Below are positions 5,995 to 12,058 of a DNA stretch of 12,775 nt, in pieces. The position numbers were made by a program, and so were the translations under genes. The stretch's first letter is position 1. The number at the start of each line of letters is the position of its first letter. The notes under the pieces are model-generated. The model saw only the letters and a list, made by a program, of their open reading frames with translations. It searched no databases and was not told the DNA's origin. The stretch is from an uncultured Megasphaera sp. (GTDB lineage: Bacteria > Bacillota > Negativicutes > Veillonellales > Megasphaeraceae). The DNA lies in NCBI GenBank assembly GCA_900548635.1, contig URLP01000042.1, positions 1-12,775 on the forward strand, written 5' to 3'.

Positions 5995-7164
5995 ATGGCC
6001 GATATCAATTTGAATGACCTTTTGGAACGGAAACAGGCAGATGAGGCAGCGTCGGCCTCGTCCGTACCTGCCGTCGATACGAAGCATGAAGTAGCGCAGA
6101 TCAACGCCAAAGTGGAGACGCTGACGCCGGAAGAACGGAAGAAAGTCGATGCCATCAAGGATAATCTGGACCTCGTCGATTCCAATGCCATCGTCCAGTA
6201 CGGCAATGCGGCGCAGAAGAACATCGCTACCTTTTCGGACAGCGTCCTTTCCCGCGTCAAGAGTAGCGACAAGACGGCTGCCGGCGACTTGCTCAACGAA
6301 CTGGTGAAGAAGGTCAAAGTCTTTGAAGACGAAAACGATGACAATAAAGGCTTTTTCGCCAGCCTGCCTGTCGTCGGCTCGCTCTTTAAGAAAGGTGAAG
6401 CCCTGACCAAGTCCTATACGACCCTGGCGGCCCAGATCGACCGCATCCAGGGGGGACTGGAAAGCCAGAAGAATGAACTGATGACGGATATTGCCATGTT
6501 CGACGGCCTTTATGACCAGAACCTGCAGTATTTCAAGGAACTCCAGCTCTATATCCAGGCCGGCGAAGAAAAAATTCAGGAACTGAAGACGACGACCATC
6601 CCGAAACTGGAAGTCCAGGCCCAGACGTCGGACAATCCCATGGCCGTCCAGGTCGTGCAGGACTTCAAGAATTCCGTCAACCGTTTCGAAAAGAAGGTCC
6701 ACGACCTGAAAATTAGCAAGACCATTGCCATCCAGACGGCGCCGCAGATCCGCATCATCCAGAACAACGACAAGATCCTCGTCGACCGCATCCAAAGTGC
6801 CGTCTACAATACGATCCCCCTCTGGAAGAACCAGATGGTCCTGGCCTTAGGCTTAGGCCGCCAGAAAGAAGCCCTGGAAATGCAGCAGGCCGTCTCGGAA
6901 ACGACGAACGAGCTTTTAAAGCGCAACGCTGCCATGCTCAAGCAGAATTCCCATGACGTAGCCGTCGAAAATGAACGGAGCATCGTCGATATCGAAACGG
7001 TGAAACAGGTCAACGACGATCTGATCAGCACCATCGAAGATACCCTGCGCATCCAGCAGGAAGGCCGCCAGAAACGCCAGGCCGCCGAACAGGAACTCGT
7101 CCAGATTGAAAAACGCCTCCGCGACGCCCTCTTGAAAGGAGCAGGGGGAGGCGATGCGCGTTGA
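5995..7164 (+). CDS. telA: TelA-family protein (toxic anion resistance family)
   Basis: 389 aa, the normal length for the TelA/KlaA family. ATG 5995 is preceded by AGGAG (5984-5988), which overlaps the TAG of xpaC. The protein is predominantly alpha-helical and soluble-looking with no signal peptide. It has an acidic Ala-rich N-terminus, a helical core with the segment ASLPVVGSLFKKGEAL (~122-137), repeated coiled-coil-like helices, and a conserved-looking centre VQVVQDFKNSVNRFEKKVHDLK followed by IAIQTAPQIRIIQNND. Named for plasmid-linked tellurite resistance, chromosomal members are more broadly linked to envelope stress (for example nisin or cell-wall antibiotic tolerance in some Firmicutes), but no biochemical activity is settled. 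It forms a two-gene operon with xpaC, whose membrane segments could recruit TelA to the inner membrane; that is inference. Confidence 0.9.
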   Translation: MADINLNDLLERKQADEAASASSVPAVDTKHEVAQINAKVETLTPEERKKVDAIKDNLDLVDSNAIVQYGNAAQKNIATFSDSVLSRVKSSDKTAAGDLLNELVKKVKVFEDENDDNKGFFASLPVVGSLFKKGEALTKSYTTLAAQIDRIQGGLESQKNELMTDIAMFDGLYDQNLQYFKELQLYIQAGEEKIQELKTTTIPKLEVQAQTSDNPMAVQVVQDFKNSVNRFEKKVHDLKISKTIAIQTAPQIRIIQNNDKILVDRIQSAVYNTIPLWKNQMVLALGLGRQKEALEMQQAVSETTNELLKRNAAMLKQNSHDVAVENERSIVDIETVKQVNDDLISTIEDTLRIQQEGRQKRQAAEQELVQIEKRLRDALLKGAGGGDAR

Positions 7165-7178
7165 GGCTTTGCTGACAG

Positions 7179-7230
7179 CTCCCCTTCGCAGGGGAGGTGG
7201 AGGGGGTCTATAGAATCCTGTGCAGATTCT
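7179..7230. repeat. Intergenic double-hairpin sequence, likely a dispersed repeat
   Basis: Two hairpins follow telA by 14 bp. The first is CTCCCCT (7179-7185), loop TCGC, AGGGGAG (7190-7196). The second is AGAATC (7212-7217) with GATTCT (7225-7230). The GGAGGTGGAGGGGGT tract between them resembles the G-rich mini-element common in intergenic regions of Veillonellaceae-type genomes; that comparison is from memory. Neither hairpin has a proper T run, so termination after telA is not convincing here. Confidence 0.5.
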
Positions 7231-7254
7231 TATTCCTGCATTTGGGTTAATTTT

Positions 7255-7302
7255 CGATGAACGATGAACGACAGGGGCTTTTAGCCCCTGTCAGCCCCTG
7301 TC
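7255..7302 (-). terminator. Heptamer remnant plus hairpin with duplicated arm at the HAD gene stop
   Basis: CGATGAA occurs twice in tandem (7255-7268). GACAGGGGC (7270-7278) then pairs with GCCCCTGTC (7284-7292) across a TTTTA loop. The 10-mer AGCCCCTGTC is immediately repeated (7283-7292 and 7293-7302), and the second copy runs into the TGA stop of the HAD gene. On the minus strand this is a 9-bp stem just after the stop codon, with two possible partners for one arm. No T run follows on either strand, so it may work as a weak terminator or a 3'-end protecting structure. Confidence 0.5.
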
Positions 7303-8065
7303 ACCCCAGCCAGCCGAAGTGTTTGCAGGCCTGCAGGATGCCGCCTTTGTCGTTGTCGCCGGTGATGTAGTCGGCATGTGCTTTCAGTTCGTCCCGGGCA
7401 TTGCCCATGGCGATGGAGAGGAAGGGCTTGCGGAACATGGAGATGTCGTTCATGCCGTCGCCGAAGACGACAGCGTCTTCGGGCCGGCCGCCGACGAGTT
7501 CGAGCATGCGCAGGATGCCGCGGCTCTTGTCCGTCGGTTCGATGAGGTACGTATGGTCGATGTATTCCAGGTGGGGCAGGCCGTGCTGGGGCGGTTCTGC
7601 TTCATCCTTATCCGGCCGGGCATACATGATTTTATAGACCGCCGTCAGGCCGTCGATGTCGACGGGTTTGACGACGGTTTTCATGTAATTGCGCGGGTCC
7701 GCGTGGGGGAAGGTGTCGTACGGCGTGTAGCGGTTGATTGTGTTGTCCGTGACGACGGCCCAGGGGAGGCCGCGCTTCGCGACGTCGTGCAGGAGGGCTT
7801 TGCAGTTTTCTAAGGGAAGTCCCGTCATTTCCAGTATTTTCCCGTTCAGTGAGAGGCTGTTGCCGCCGTCGGCGACGACGGCCGGGATATTATAGCGGTC
7901 GGCAAAGGTCTGCGTATCGTGCTGCAGGCGCCCGGAGGCGATGGCAATGAAGTGGCCTTCCTGTTCCAAACGGTGCAGGCAGTAGAGCGTGTCCGCCGGG
8001 ATGATGCTGGAAATGCCCAGGCCCAGGGTGCCGTCAATATCGAAGAAGAAATATTTTTTATTCAT
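7301..8065 (-). CDS. Cof-type HAD-IIB family phosphatase
   Basis: 254 aa. The start is set at the ATG complementary to 8063-8065, preceded on the minus strand by AGAAAGGA about 8 nt upstream. A longer in-frame extension to 8176 would run through the promoter and is rejected. All four HAD motifs are visible: DIDGT with nucleophile Asp9 and Asp11; Ser44 in IASGR; Lys180 in the PTDKSRGI segment; and GDGMND (202-207), which binds Mg2+. The cap between motifs II and III is the large C2B type of the Cof/YbiV group, which usually dephosphorylates sugar phosphates, flavin or nucleotide-like substrates; the substrate cannot be predicted. It is convergent with telA and divergent from transketolase, and looks monocistronic. 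Confidence 0.92.
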   Translation of the reverse strand: MNKKYFFFDIDGTLGLGISSIIPADTLYCLHRLEQEGHFIAIASGRLQHDTQTFADRYNIPAVVADGGNSLSLNGKILEMTGLPLENCKALLHDVAKRGLPWAVVTDNTINRYTPYDTFPHADPRNYMKTVVKPVDIDGLTAVYKIMYARPDKDEAEPPQHGLPHLEYIDHTYLIEPTDKSRGILRMLELVGGRPEDAVVFGDGMNDISMFRKPFLSIAMGNARDELKAHADYITGDNDKGGILQACKHFGWLG

Positions 8066-8101
8066 CAAAAAGTCCTTTCTAAAGCAAAAATCAGTGCCTT
8101 T

Positions 8102-8110
8102 ATTATAGCA
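8102..8110 (-). promoter_or_regulatory. Extended -10 promoter for the HAD phosphatase gene
   Basis: On the minus strand the sequence reads TGCTATAAT: a consensus -10 (TATAAT) with the TGN extension. It is 37 bp upstream of the chosen ATG. The -35 region at 17 bp reads TTTTTC and is poor, which the extended -10 can compensate. Its position inside the longer ORF supports the shorter start at 8065. Confidence 0.7.
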
Positions 8111-8149
8111 TAGGAAAAGATAAGGAAAAATGTTTTTTGCCCGGGACCA

Positions 8150-8179
8150 TTGACAGAACGGGCTTTTTCTATTCATAAT
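8150..8179 (+). promoter_or_regulatory. Sigma-70-type promoter for transketolase
   Basis: A perfect -35 TTGACA (8150-8155), an 18-bp spacer, and -10 CATAAT (8174-8179). Transcription would begin near 8186. The ribosome site AAGGAG is at 8217-8222, with ATG at 8234. It is back to back with the HAD promoter (~40 bp apart), so the two genes share one divergent regulatory region. Confidence 0.75.
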
Positions 8180-8233
8180 AAAGAGAAGTCTATTTATCTA
8201 TTTTGGGAACAAGGAAAAGGAGCGATTTAACTA

Positions 8234-10225
8234 ATGAGCAACATTGATACAACTTGTGTAAATGCCATCCGTGTCTTGTCGGCGGACGCTATCCAGAAGG
8301 CAAACTCCGGCCATCCCGGCCTGCCTCTCGGCGCTGCCCCCATTGCTTACGAACTCTGGGCAAATCACATGAACCACAACGCACAGGACCCGCAGTGGCC
8401 CAACCGCGACCGTTTCATCCTCTCTGCCGGCCACGGCTCGATGCTGTTGTATTCGCTGCTTCATTTCTACGGCTACGGCCTGACGATGGACGATATCAAA
8501 CAGTTCCGTCAAGACGGCTCCTTGACACCGGGCCATCCGGAATACGGCCACACGACAGGTGTCGAATGCACGACGGGCCCGCTCGGCGCCGGCCTCGGCA
8601 TGGCTGTCGGCATGGCCATGGCAGAAGCCCACTTGGCAGCTATCTTCAATAAACCGGGCTACCCGATCGTCGACCACTACACCTTCGCCCTCTGCGGCGA
8701 CGGCTGCCTGATGGAAGGCATTTCTTCGGAAGCTTTCTCTTTAGCAGGTACGCTCGGCCTCGATAAACTCATCGTCCTCTATGACAGCAACAGCATTTCC
8801 ATCGAAGGCAGCACGGATATCGCCTTTACGGAAAATGTCCAGGGCCGCATGGCTGCCTTCGGCTTCCAGACGATCACTGTCGAAGACGGCACGGATCTTG
8901 AAGCCATCGGCAAAGCCATTGAAGAAGCAAAAGCCGACAAAGAACATCCGTCGTTCATCACCATCAAGACCCAGATTGGCTACGGCTGCCCGGCTAAGCA
9001 GGGTTCGGCTGCCGCTCACGGTTCGCCTCTCGGTGAAGAAAATATCGTCGCTATGAAAGAAAACCTCGGCTGGCCGAAGCCGCAGGAAACGTTCTACATC
9101 CCTGATGAAGTCTATGCGCACTATAAAGAACTGAGCCAGAAAGCCGGCGCTGCCGAAGCGGACTGGCAGAAGCTCTTCGCCGACTATGCGGCAAAATTCC
9201 CGGAAATGAAGGCGAAATGGGATGCCTTCCATACGGACGTCGATGCCAAAGCACTCCTCGACAACGACGAATTCTGGGCTTATGAAGACAAACCGCAGGC
9301 GACGCGCAGCCTTTCGGGCACGATGATCAACCGCCTGAAAGACATCATGCCCCAGCTCTTCGGCGGCAGTGCCGACCTTGCTCCGTCGAACAAAACGGAA
9401 ATGAAAGGCGAAGCTTTCTTCAGCAAAGCCGACTACAGCGGCCGCAACGTCCACTTCGGCGTCCGCGAAATGGCCATGGGCGCCATCACCAACGGCCTGG
9501 CCCTGCACGGCGGCGTCCGCCCCTATGCTGGCACGTTCTTCGTCTTCAGCGACTACATGAAACCGATGATCCGCCTGGCCGCCCTCATGAGCCTGCCGAC
9601 GACGTATGTCCTCACGCATGACAGCATCGGCGTCGGCGAAGACGGCCCGACACATGAACCAATCGAACAGCTGGCTATGCTCCGTTCCATCCCGAACGTC
9701 AACGTCTTCCGCCCGGCTGACGCTACGGAAACGGCTGCCGGCTGGTACCTGGCTGCGACGAGCAAGAAGACGCCGACGGCCCTCGTCCTGACCCGTCAGA
9801 ACCTGCCCCAGCTCGCCGGCAGCAGCAAAGAAGCCCTGAAAGGCGCGTATGTCATTGCCGATGCCAAGAAAGCCGTTCCTGACGCCATCATCATCGCCAG
9901 CGGCTCGGAAGTCGAACTCGCTGTCAGCGCCAAAGATGAACTGGCTAAAGACGGCGTCGATGTCCGCGTCGTCAGCATGCCCTGCATGGAACTCTTTGAA
10001 GCGCAGGATGAAGCTTACAAAGAACAGATCCTGCCGAAAGCCGTCCGCGCCCGCGTCGCTGTCGAAGCCGCTTCGGACTTCGGCTGGGGCAAATACGTAG
10101 GCCTCGACGGCACGACAATCTCCATGCACTCATTCGGTGCCTCCGCACCGGCCGGCGTCCTCTTCAAGAAATTCGGCTTCACCACCGAAAACGTCGTAGC
10201 CGCCGTGAAGAAAGTCGTGAAATAA
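8234..10225 (+). CDS. tkt: Transketolase
   Basis: 663 aa, the same length as E. coli TktA. ATG 8234 lies 11 nt after AAGGAG. It catalyses ThDP- and divalent-metal-dependent transfer of two-carbon ketol units between pentose-phosphate pathway sugars and glycolytic intermediates in the cytosol. Visible landmarks: SGHPG (25-29) with His27; His67 in SAGHGSM; His101 in TPGHPEYGH; the ThDP/metal motif GDG (155-157) ending near Asn186; the central pyrimidine domain with Glu412 in FGVREMAMG (matching catalytic Glu411 of E. coli); and HDSIGVGEDGPTHEPIEQ, the typical sugar-phosphate and ThDP-contacting segment. The C-terminal domain (~540-663) is complete. It is a single polypeptide, not the split two-subunit form found in some anaerobes. 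It is a single-gene unit with its own promoter and a downstream terminator. Confidence 0.98.
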   Translation: MSNIDTTCVNAIRVLSADAIQKANSGHPGLPLGAAPIAYELWANHMNHNAQDPQWPNRDRFILSAGHGSMLLYSLLHFYGYGLTMDDIKQFRQDGSLTPGHPEYGHTTGVECTTGPLGAGLGMAVGMAMAEAHLAAIFNKPGYPIVDHYTFALCGDGCLMEGISSEAFSLAGTLGLDKLIVLYDSNSISIEGSTDIAFTENVQGRMAAFGFQTITVEDGTDLEAIGKAIEEAKADKEHPSFITIKTQIGYGCPAKQGSAAAHGSPLGEENIVAMKENLGWPKPQETFYIPDEVYAHYKELSQKAGAAEADWQKLFADYAAKFPEMKAKWDAFHTDVDAKALLDNDEFWAYEDKPQATRSLSGTMINRLKDIMPQLFGGSADLAPSNKTEMKGEAFFSKADYSGRNVHFGVREMAMGAITNGLALHGGVRPYAGTFFVFSDYMKPMIRLAALMSLPTTYVLTHDSIGVGEDGPTHEPIEQLAMLRSIPNVNVFRPADATETAAGWYLAATSKKTPTALVLTRQNLPQLAGSSKEALKGAYVIADAKKAVPDAIIIASGSEVELAVSAKDELAKDGVDVRVVSMPCMELFEAQDEAYKEQILPKAVRARVAVEAASDFGWGKYVGLDGTTISMHSFGASAPAGVLFKKFGFTTENVVAAVKKVVK

Positions 10226-10350
10226 TCGTTCATCGTAGGTCGTGGTCCGTGGATTGTAGGGGCCGCCATAGCGGCGGCCCGCCTGAGTCCTGTGGACATC
10301 CAAAAACGGTATTTGTGTGCCACTTCGCCAAACGCCAAACGAACCACGAA
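10225..10350. repeat. Heptamer-built inverted repeat element, copy 2
   Basis: The left arm starts at the transketolase stop codon: ATCGTTC, ATCGTAG, GTCGTGG, TCCGTGG, ATTGTAG (10225-10259), five contiguous heptamers related to TTCGTGG. The right arm is CTTCGCC, AAACGCC, AAACGAA, CCACGAA (10323-10350). Between them is an 8-bp GC hairpin, GGGCCGCC (10260-10267) with GGCGGCCC (10273-10280). The last 15 bases (CAAACGAACCACGAA) are identical to 5184-5198, and TCGTTCATCGT matches the complement of the tract at 7258-7268. It has no coding potential. Confidence 0.75.
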
Positions 10351-10384
10351 AAGGTGCTTCTGCTTATGCAGGAGCACCTTTTTC
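10349..10384 (+). terminator. Strong intrinsic terminator after transketolase
   Basis: AAAAGGTGCTTCTGC (10349-10363), loop TTAT, then GCAGGAGCACCTTTTT (10368-10383). The stem is about 15 bp with one mismatch, ends in a T run, and has A residues on the 5' side. It terminates tkt ~125 bp after its stop codon and isolates it from the 6S RNA promoter that follows. Confidence 0.9.
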
Positions 10385-10396
10385 ATTTGTCAAGGC

Positions 10397-10425
10397 TTGA
10401 TTTTTCCAGCGTATTTTATTATACT
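10397..10425 (+). promoter_or_regulatory. Promoter of the 6S RNA gene
   Basis: -35 TTGATT (10397-10402), an exact 17-bp spacer, and -10 TATACT (10420-10425). The predicted start is near 10432, which falls in the first copy of the 19-bp repeat and ~28 nt before the closing stem of the RNA. Confidence 0.75.
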
Positions 10426-10427
10426 AT

Positions 10428-10465
10428 ATGCAAGAAGAAACCCTACATGCAAGAAGAAACCCTAC
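10428..10465 (+). repeat. Perfect 19-bp tandem duplication at the 6S RNA 5' edge
   Basis: ATGCAAGAAGAAACCCTAC is present at 10428-10446 and again, without a mismatch or gap, at 10447-10465. The first copy abuts the -10 box. The CCCTAC of the second copy is the start of the 6S closing stem. The repeat inserts one unit between promoter and RNA body. Confidence 0.95.
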
Positions 10466-10635
10466 TGTGTGCGTAAATGGTCTCGATGTTTTGAACCAAC
10501 ACTTTTTACATTGGGAGTTCGGGCTCTATATTGTTAGGCAATGCCTTCACTGGACTGTCGATCCTTATAGGAGAACACCCACCTGCTTAGGCAGGCTCAA
10601 AACTCGGTTTATAAACGGCATGGTGGGGCTCTTTT
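10460..10635 (+). ncRNA. ssrS: 6S RNA
   Basis: 6S RNA binds housekeeping RNA polymerase by mimicking an open promoter and dampens transcription in stationary phase. I recognise it by position (directly upstream of rarA, as often in Firmicutes) and by fold. The closing stem is 11 bp: CCCTACTGTGT (10460-10470) with GCATGGTGGGG (10618-10628), all Watson-Crick or G-U. A large central bubble follows (10471-10511 against 10582-10617). Its 3' side carries the typical small hairpin CCTGC-TTAG-GCAGG (10582-10595). The inner arm pairs TGGG, GTTC and CTATA (10512-10530) with TATAG, GAAC and CCCA (10566-10581). A T-rich run follows the closing stem (10630-10638), so the stem can double as the terminator. 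The mature 5' end is uncertain because of the 19-bp duplication: the primary transcript may start near 10432. Confidence 0.88.
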
Positions 10636-10662
10636 CTTATTCGAGAATTTATGTATCTTGTC

Positions 10663-10690
10663 CGCCGCTAAGGATCCTTGGCGGCGTTCT
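10663..10690 (+). terminator. Hairpin between 6S RNA and rarA, terminator or leader structure
   Basis: CGCCGC-T-AAG (10663-10672), loop GATC, CTT-G-GCGGCG (10677-10686): ten pairs including one T-G wobble, followed by TTCTATTT. It may be a back-up terminator for 6S RNA. If rarA transcription starts upstream of it, it is a structured leader 27 nt before the start codon. Confidence 0.6.
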
Positions 10691-10712
10691 ATTTGGTCTG
10701 GAGAGCAAACAA

Positions 10713-12035
10713 ATGAGCGGAGACGATTTATTTTCCATGGCCGACGAACAGAGCGGCAGGGACTACGCGCCCCTGGCTGTCCGCATGCGGCCGGAAACGT
10801 TGGATGAAATATACGGTCAGGATGACCTCATCGGGCCGGGGACTTTCTTAAGGACCCTGATCGAACGGGATACGATCCCGTCTTTATTGTTTTACGGCCC
10901 GTCCGGCGTGGGCAAGACGACCCTGGCCCATGTCATCGCGGCCGAAACGAACAGCCGCTTTGTCACGCTGAATGCCGTGACGGCCGGGACGGCAGAGCTG
11001 CGCAAGGTGATCGCCGCAGCCCAGGATGCCGTCCATTTATACCAAAAGCGGACGATTCTCTTCATCGATGAAATCCACCGCTTCAATAAGAGCCAGCAAG
11101 ATGTCCTCCTGCCCTACGTCGAAGACGGGACGGTCATCCTCATCGGGGCGACGACGGAAAATCCTTACTTTGAAGTCAACCGCCCCTTATTGTCGCGCCT
11201 GCGCGTCATCCAACTGAAGCCCCTTTCCGAAGACGCCGTGAAAGCCGTCCTCCGGCGGGCCTTGACAGACGACAAGAAGGGGCTCGGCTCCTTGGGCATT
11301 ACGGCCAACGATGAGATGCTCGGCACCCTGGCACGCCTGGCCGACCGCGACGCCCGCGTGGGCCTCAACCTTTTGGAACAGGTCTCGATGGTCGTGCCTG
11401 CCGGCGGTCATATTACGCAGGACGCCATCGAAAAAGTAGCCGGTCATAAAGTCTATACGTACGATAAGAAGGGCGATGCCCATTACGATACGGTCTCGGC
11501 CTTCATCAAGAGCATGCGCGGCTCCGACCCGGACGCAGCCCTGCACTACATGGCCCGCATGATCGAAGCCGGCGAACAGCCGTCCTTCATCGCCCGCCGC
11601 CTGGTCATCTGTGCTGCCGAAGACGTAGGTCTCGCCGATCCCCAGGCCCTGGTCATCGCCAATGCCGCTGCTCAGGCCGTGCAGTTCGTCGGCTGGCCCG
11701 AAGGGCGCATTATCCTTTCGGAAGCCGTCATCTACGTCGCCTGTGCGCCGAAGAGCAACAGCGCCTACCTGGCCGTCGACGCGGCCCTGGCTGATGTGCG
11801 CCATAAGGACTGCGGCGATATCCCGGCCTATTTGCGCGACAGCCATTACAGCGGTGCTGCCAAGCTCGGCTACGGCCTGAATTATCAGTACCCTCACGAT
11901 TTCGAAGGCGGCTGGGTGGCCCAACAGTATCTGCCGGATGCCCTGAAGGATGCCCGCTACTATAAGGAACGGCCGTACGGCAAAGAACAGGGCATGACCG
12001 CCGACTGGCATCAGCGCCGCGGCGAAAAAAAGTAA
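10713..12035 (+). CDS. rarA: Replication-associated recombination protein RarA (MgsA)
   Basis: 440 aa, the family's usual length. ATG 10713 lies 9 nt after GGAG (10700-10703). An in-frame ATG extension to 10428 exists but runs through the whole 6S RNA gene and is rejected. RarA is a AAA+ clamp-loader-like ATPase that acts at stalled replication forks and single-strand/double-strand junctions. It shows Walker A GPSGVGKTT (62-70), Walker B ILFIDE (115-120), sensor 1 GATTEN (145-150) and the RPLLSRLRV segment with arginine-finger candidates (~157-164). The C-terminal tetramerisation part includes DPDAALHYMARMIEAGEQP, YVACAPKSNSAY and the end region with AKLGYGLNYQYPHDFEGG. It is followed by ftsK 23 bp downstream, consistent with a chromosome-maintenance operon. 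Confidence 0.97.
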   Translation: MSGDDLFSMADEQSGRDYAPLAVRMRPETLDEIYGQDDLIGPGTFLRTLIERDTIPSLLFYGPSGVGKTTLAHVIAAETNSRFVTLNAVTAGTAELRKVIAAAQDAVHLYQKRTILFIDEIHRFNKSQQDVLLPYVEDGTVILIGATTENPYFEVNRPLLSRLRVIQLKPLSEDAVKAVLRRALTDDKKGLGSLGITANDEMLGTLARLADRDARVGLNLLEQVSMVVPAGGHITQDAIEKVAGHKVYTYDKKGDAHYDTVSAFIKSMRGSDPDAALHYMARMIEAGEQPSFIARRLVICAAEDVGLADPQALVIANAAAQAVQFVGWPEGRIILSEAVIYVACAPKSNSAYLAVDAALADVRHKDCGDIPAYLRDSHYSGAAKLGYGLNYQYPHDFEGGWVAQQYLPDALKDARYYKERPYGKEQGMTADWHQRRGEKK

Positions 12036-12058
12036 ATTTTTAGTAGAAGGTGAATGTT

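Noticed and set aside
5539..6795. 418-codon minus-strand open frame across xpaC and telA
   Set aside because: Shadow of two recognised genes, caused by strong third-position GC bias. It has no ribosome site or recognisable domain.
8066..8176. 37-codon N-terminal extension of the HAD phosphatase
   Set aside because: It crosses an extended -10 promoter, and the HAD motif would start too far from the N-terminus. The ATG at 8065 has a good AAAGGA.
8741..10129. 462-codon minus-strand open frame inside transketolase
   Set aside because: Antisense shadow of a highly conserved enzyme. Its composition (Phe/Arg/Asp/Val) mirrors transketolase codons.
10428..10465. Possible start of a CRISPR-like array
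   Set aside because: There are only two copies, directly abutting with no spacer, and no cas genes in the window.
10249..10537. Small + strand ORFs of 75-81 codons between tkt and 6S RNA
   Set aside because: They run through the heptamer repeat, a terminator and a promoter, with no ribosome sites.
10428..10712. 95-codon N-terminal extension of rarA
   Set aside because: It translates the 19-bp repeat and the 6S RNA, has no family similarity, and the ATG at 10713 has its own ribosome site and gives the normal RarA length.
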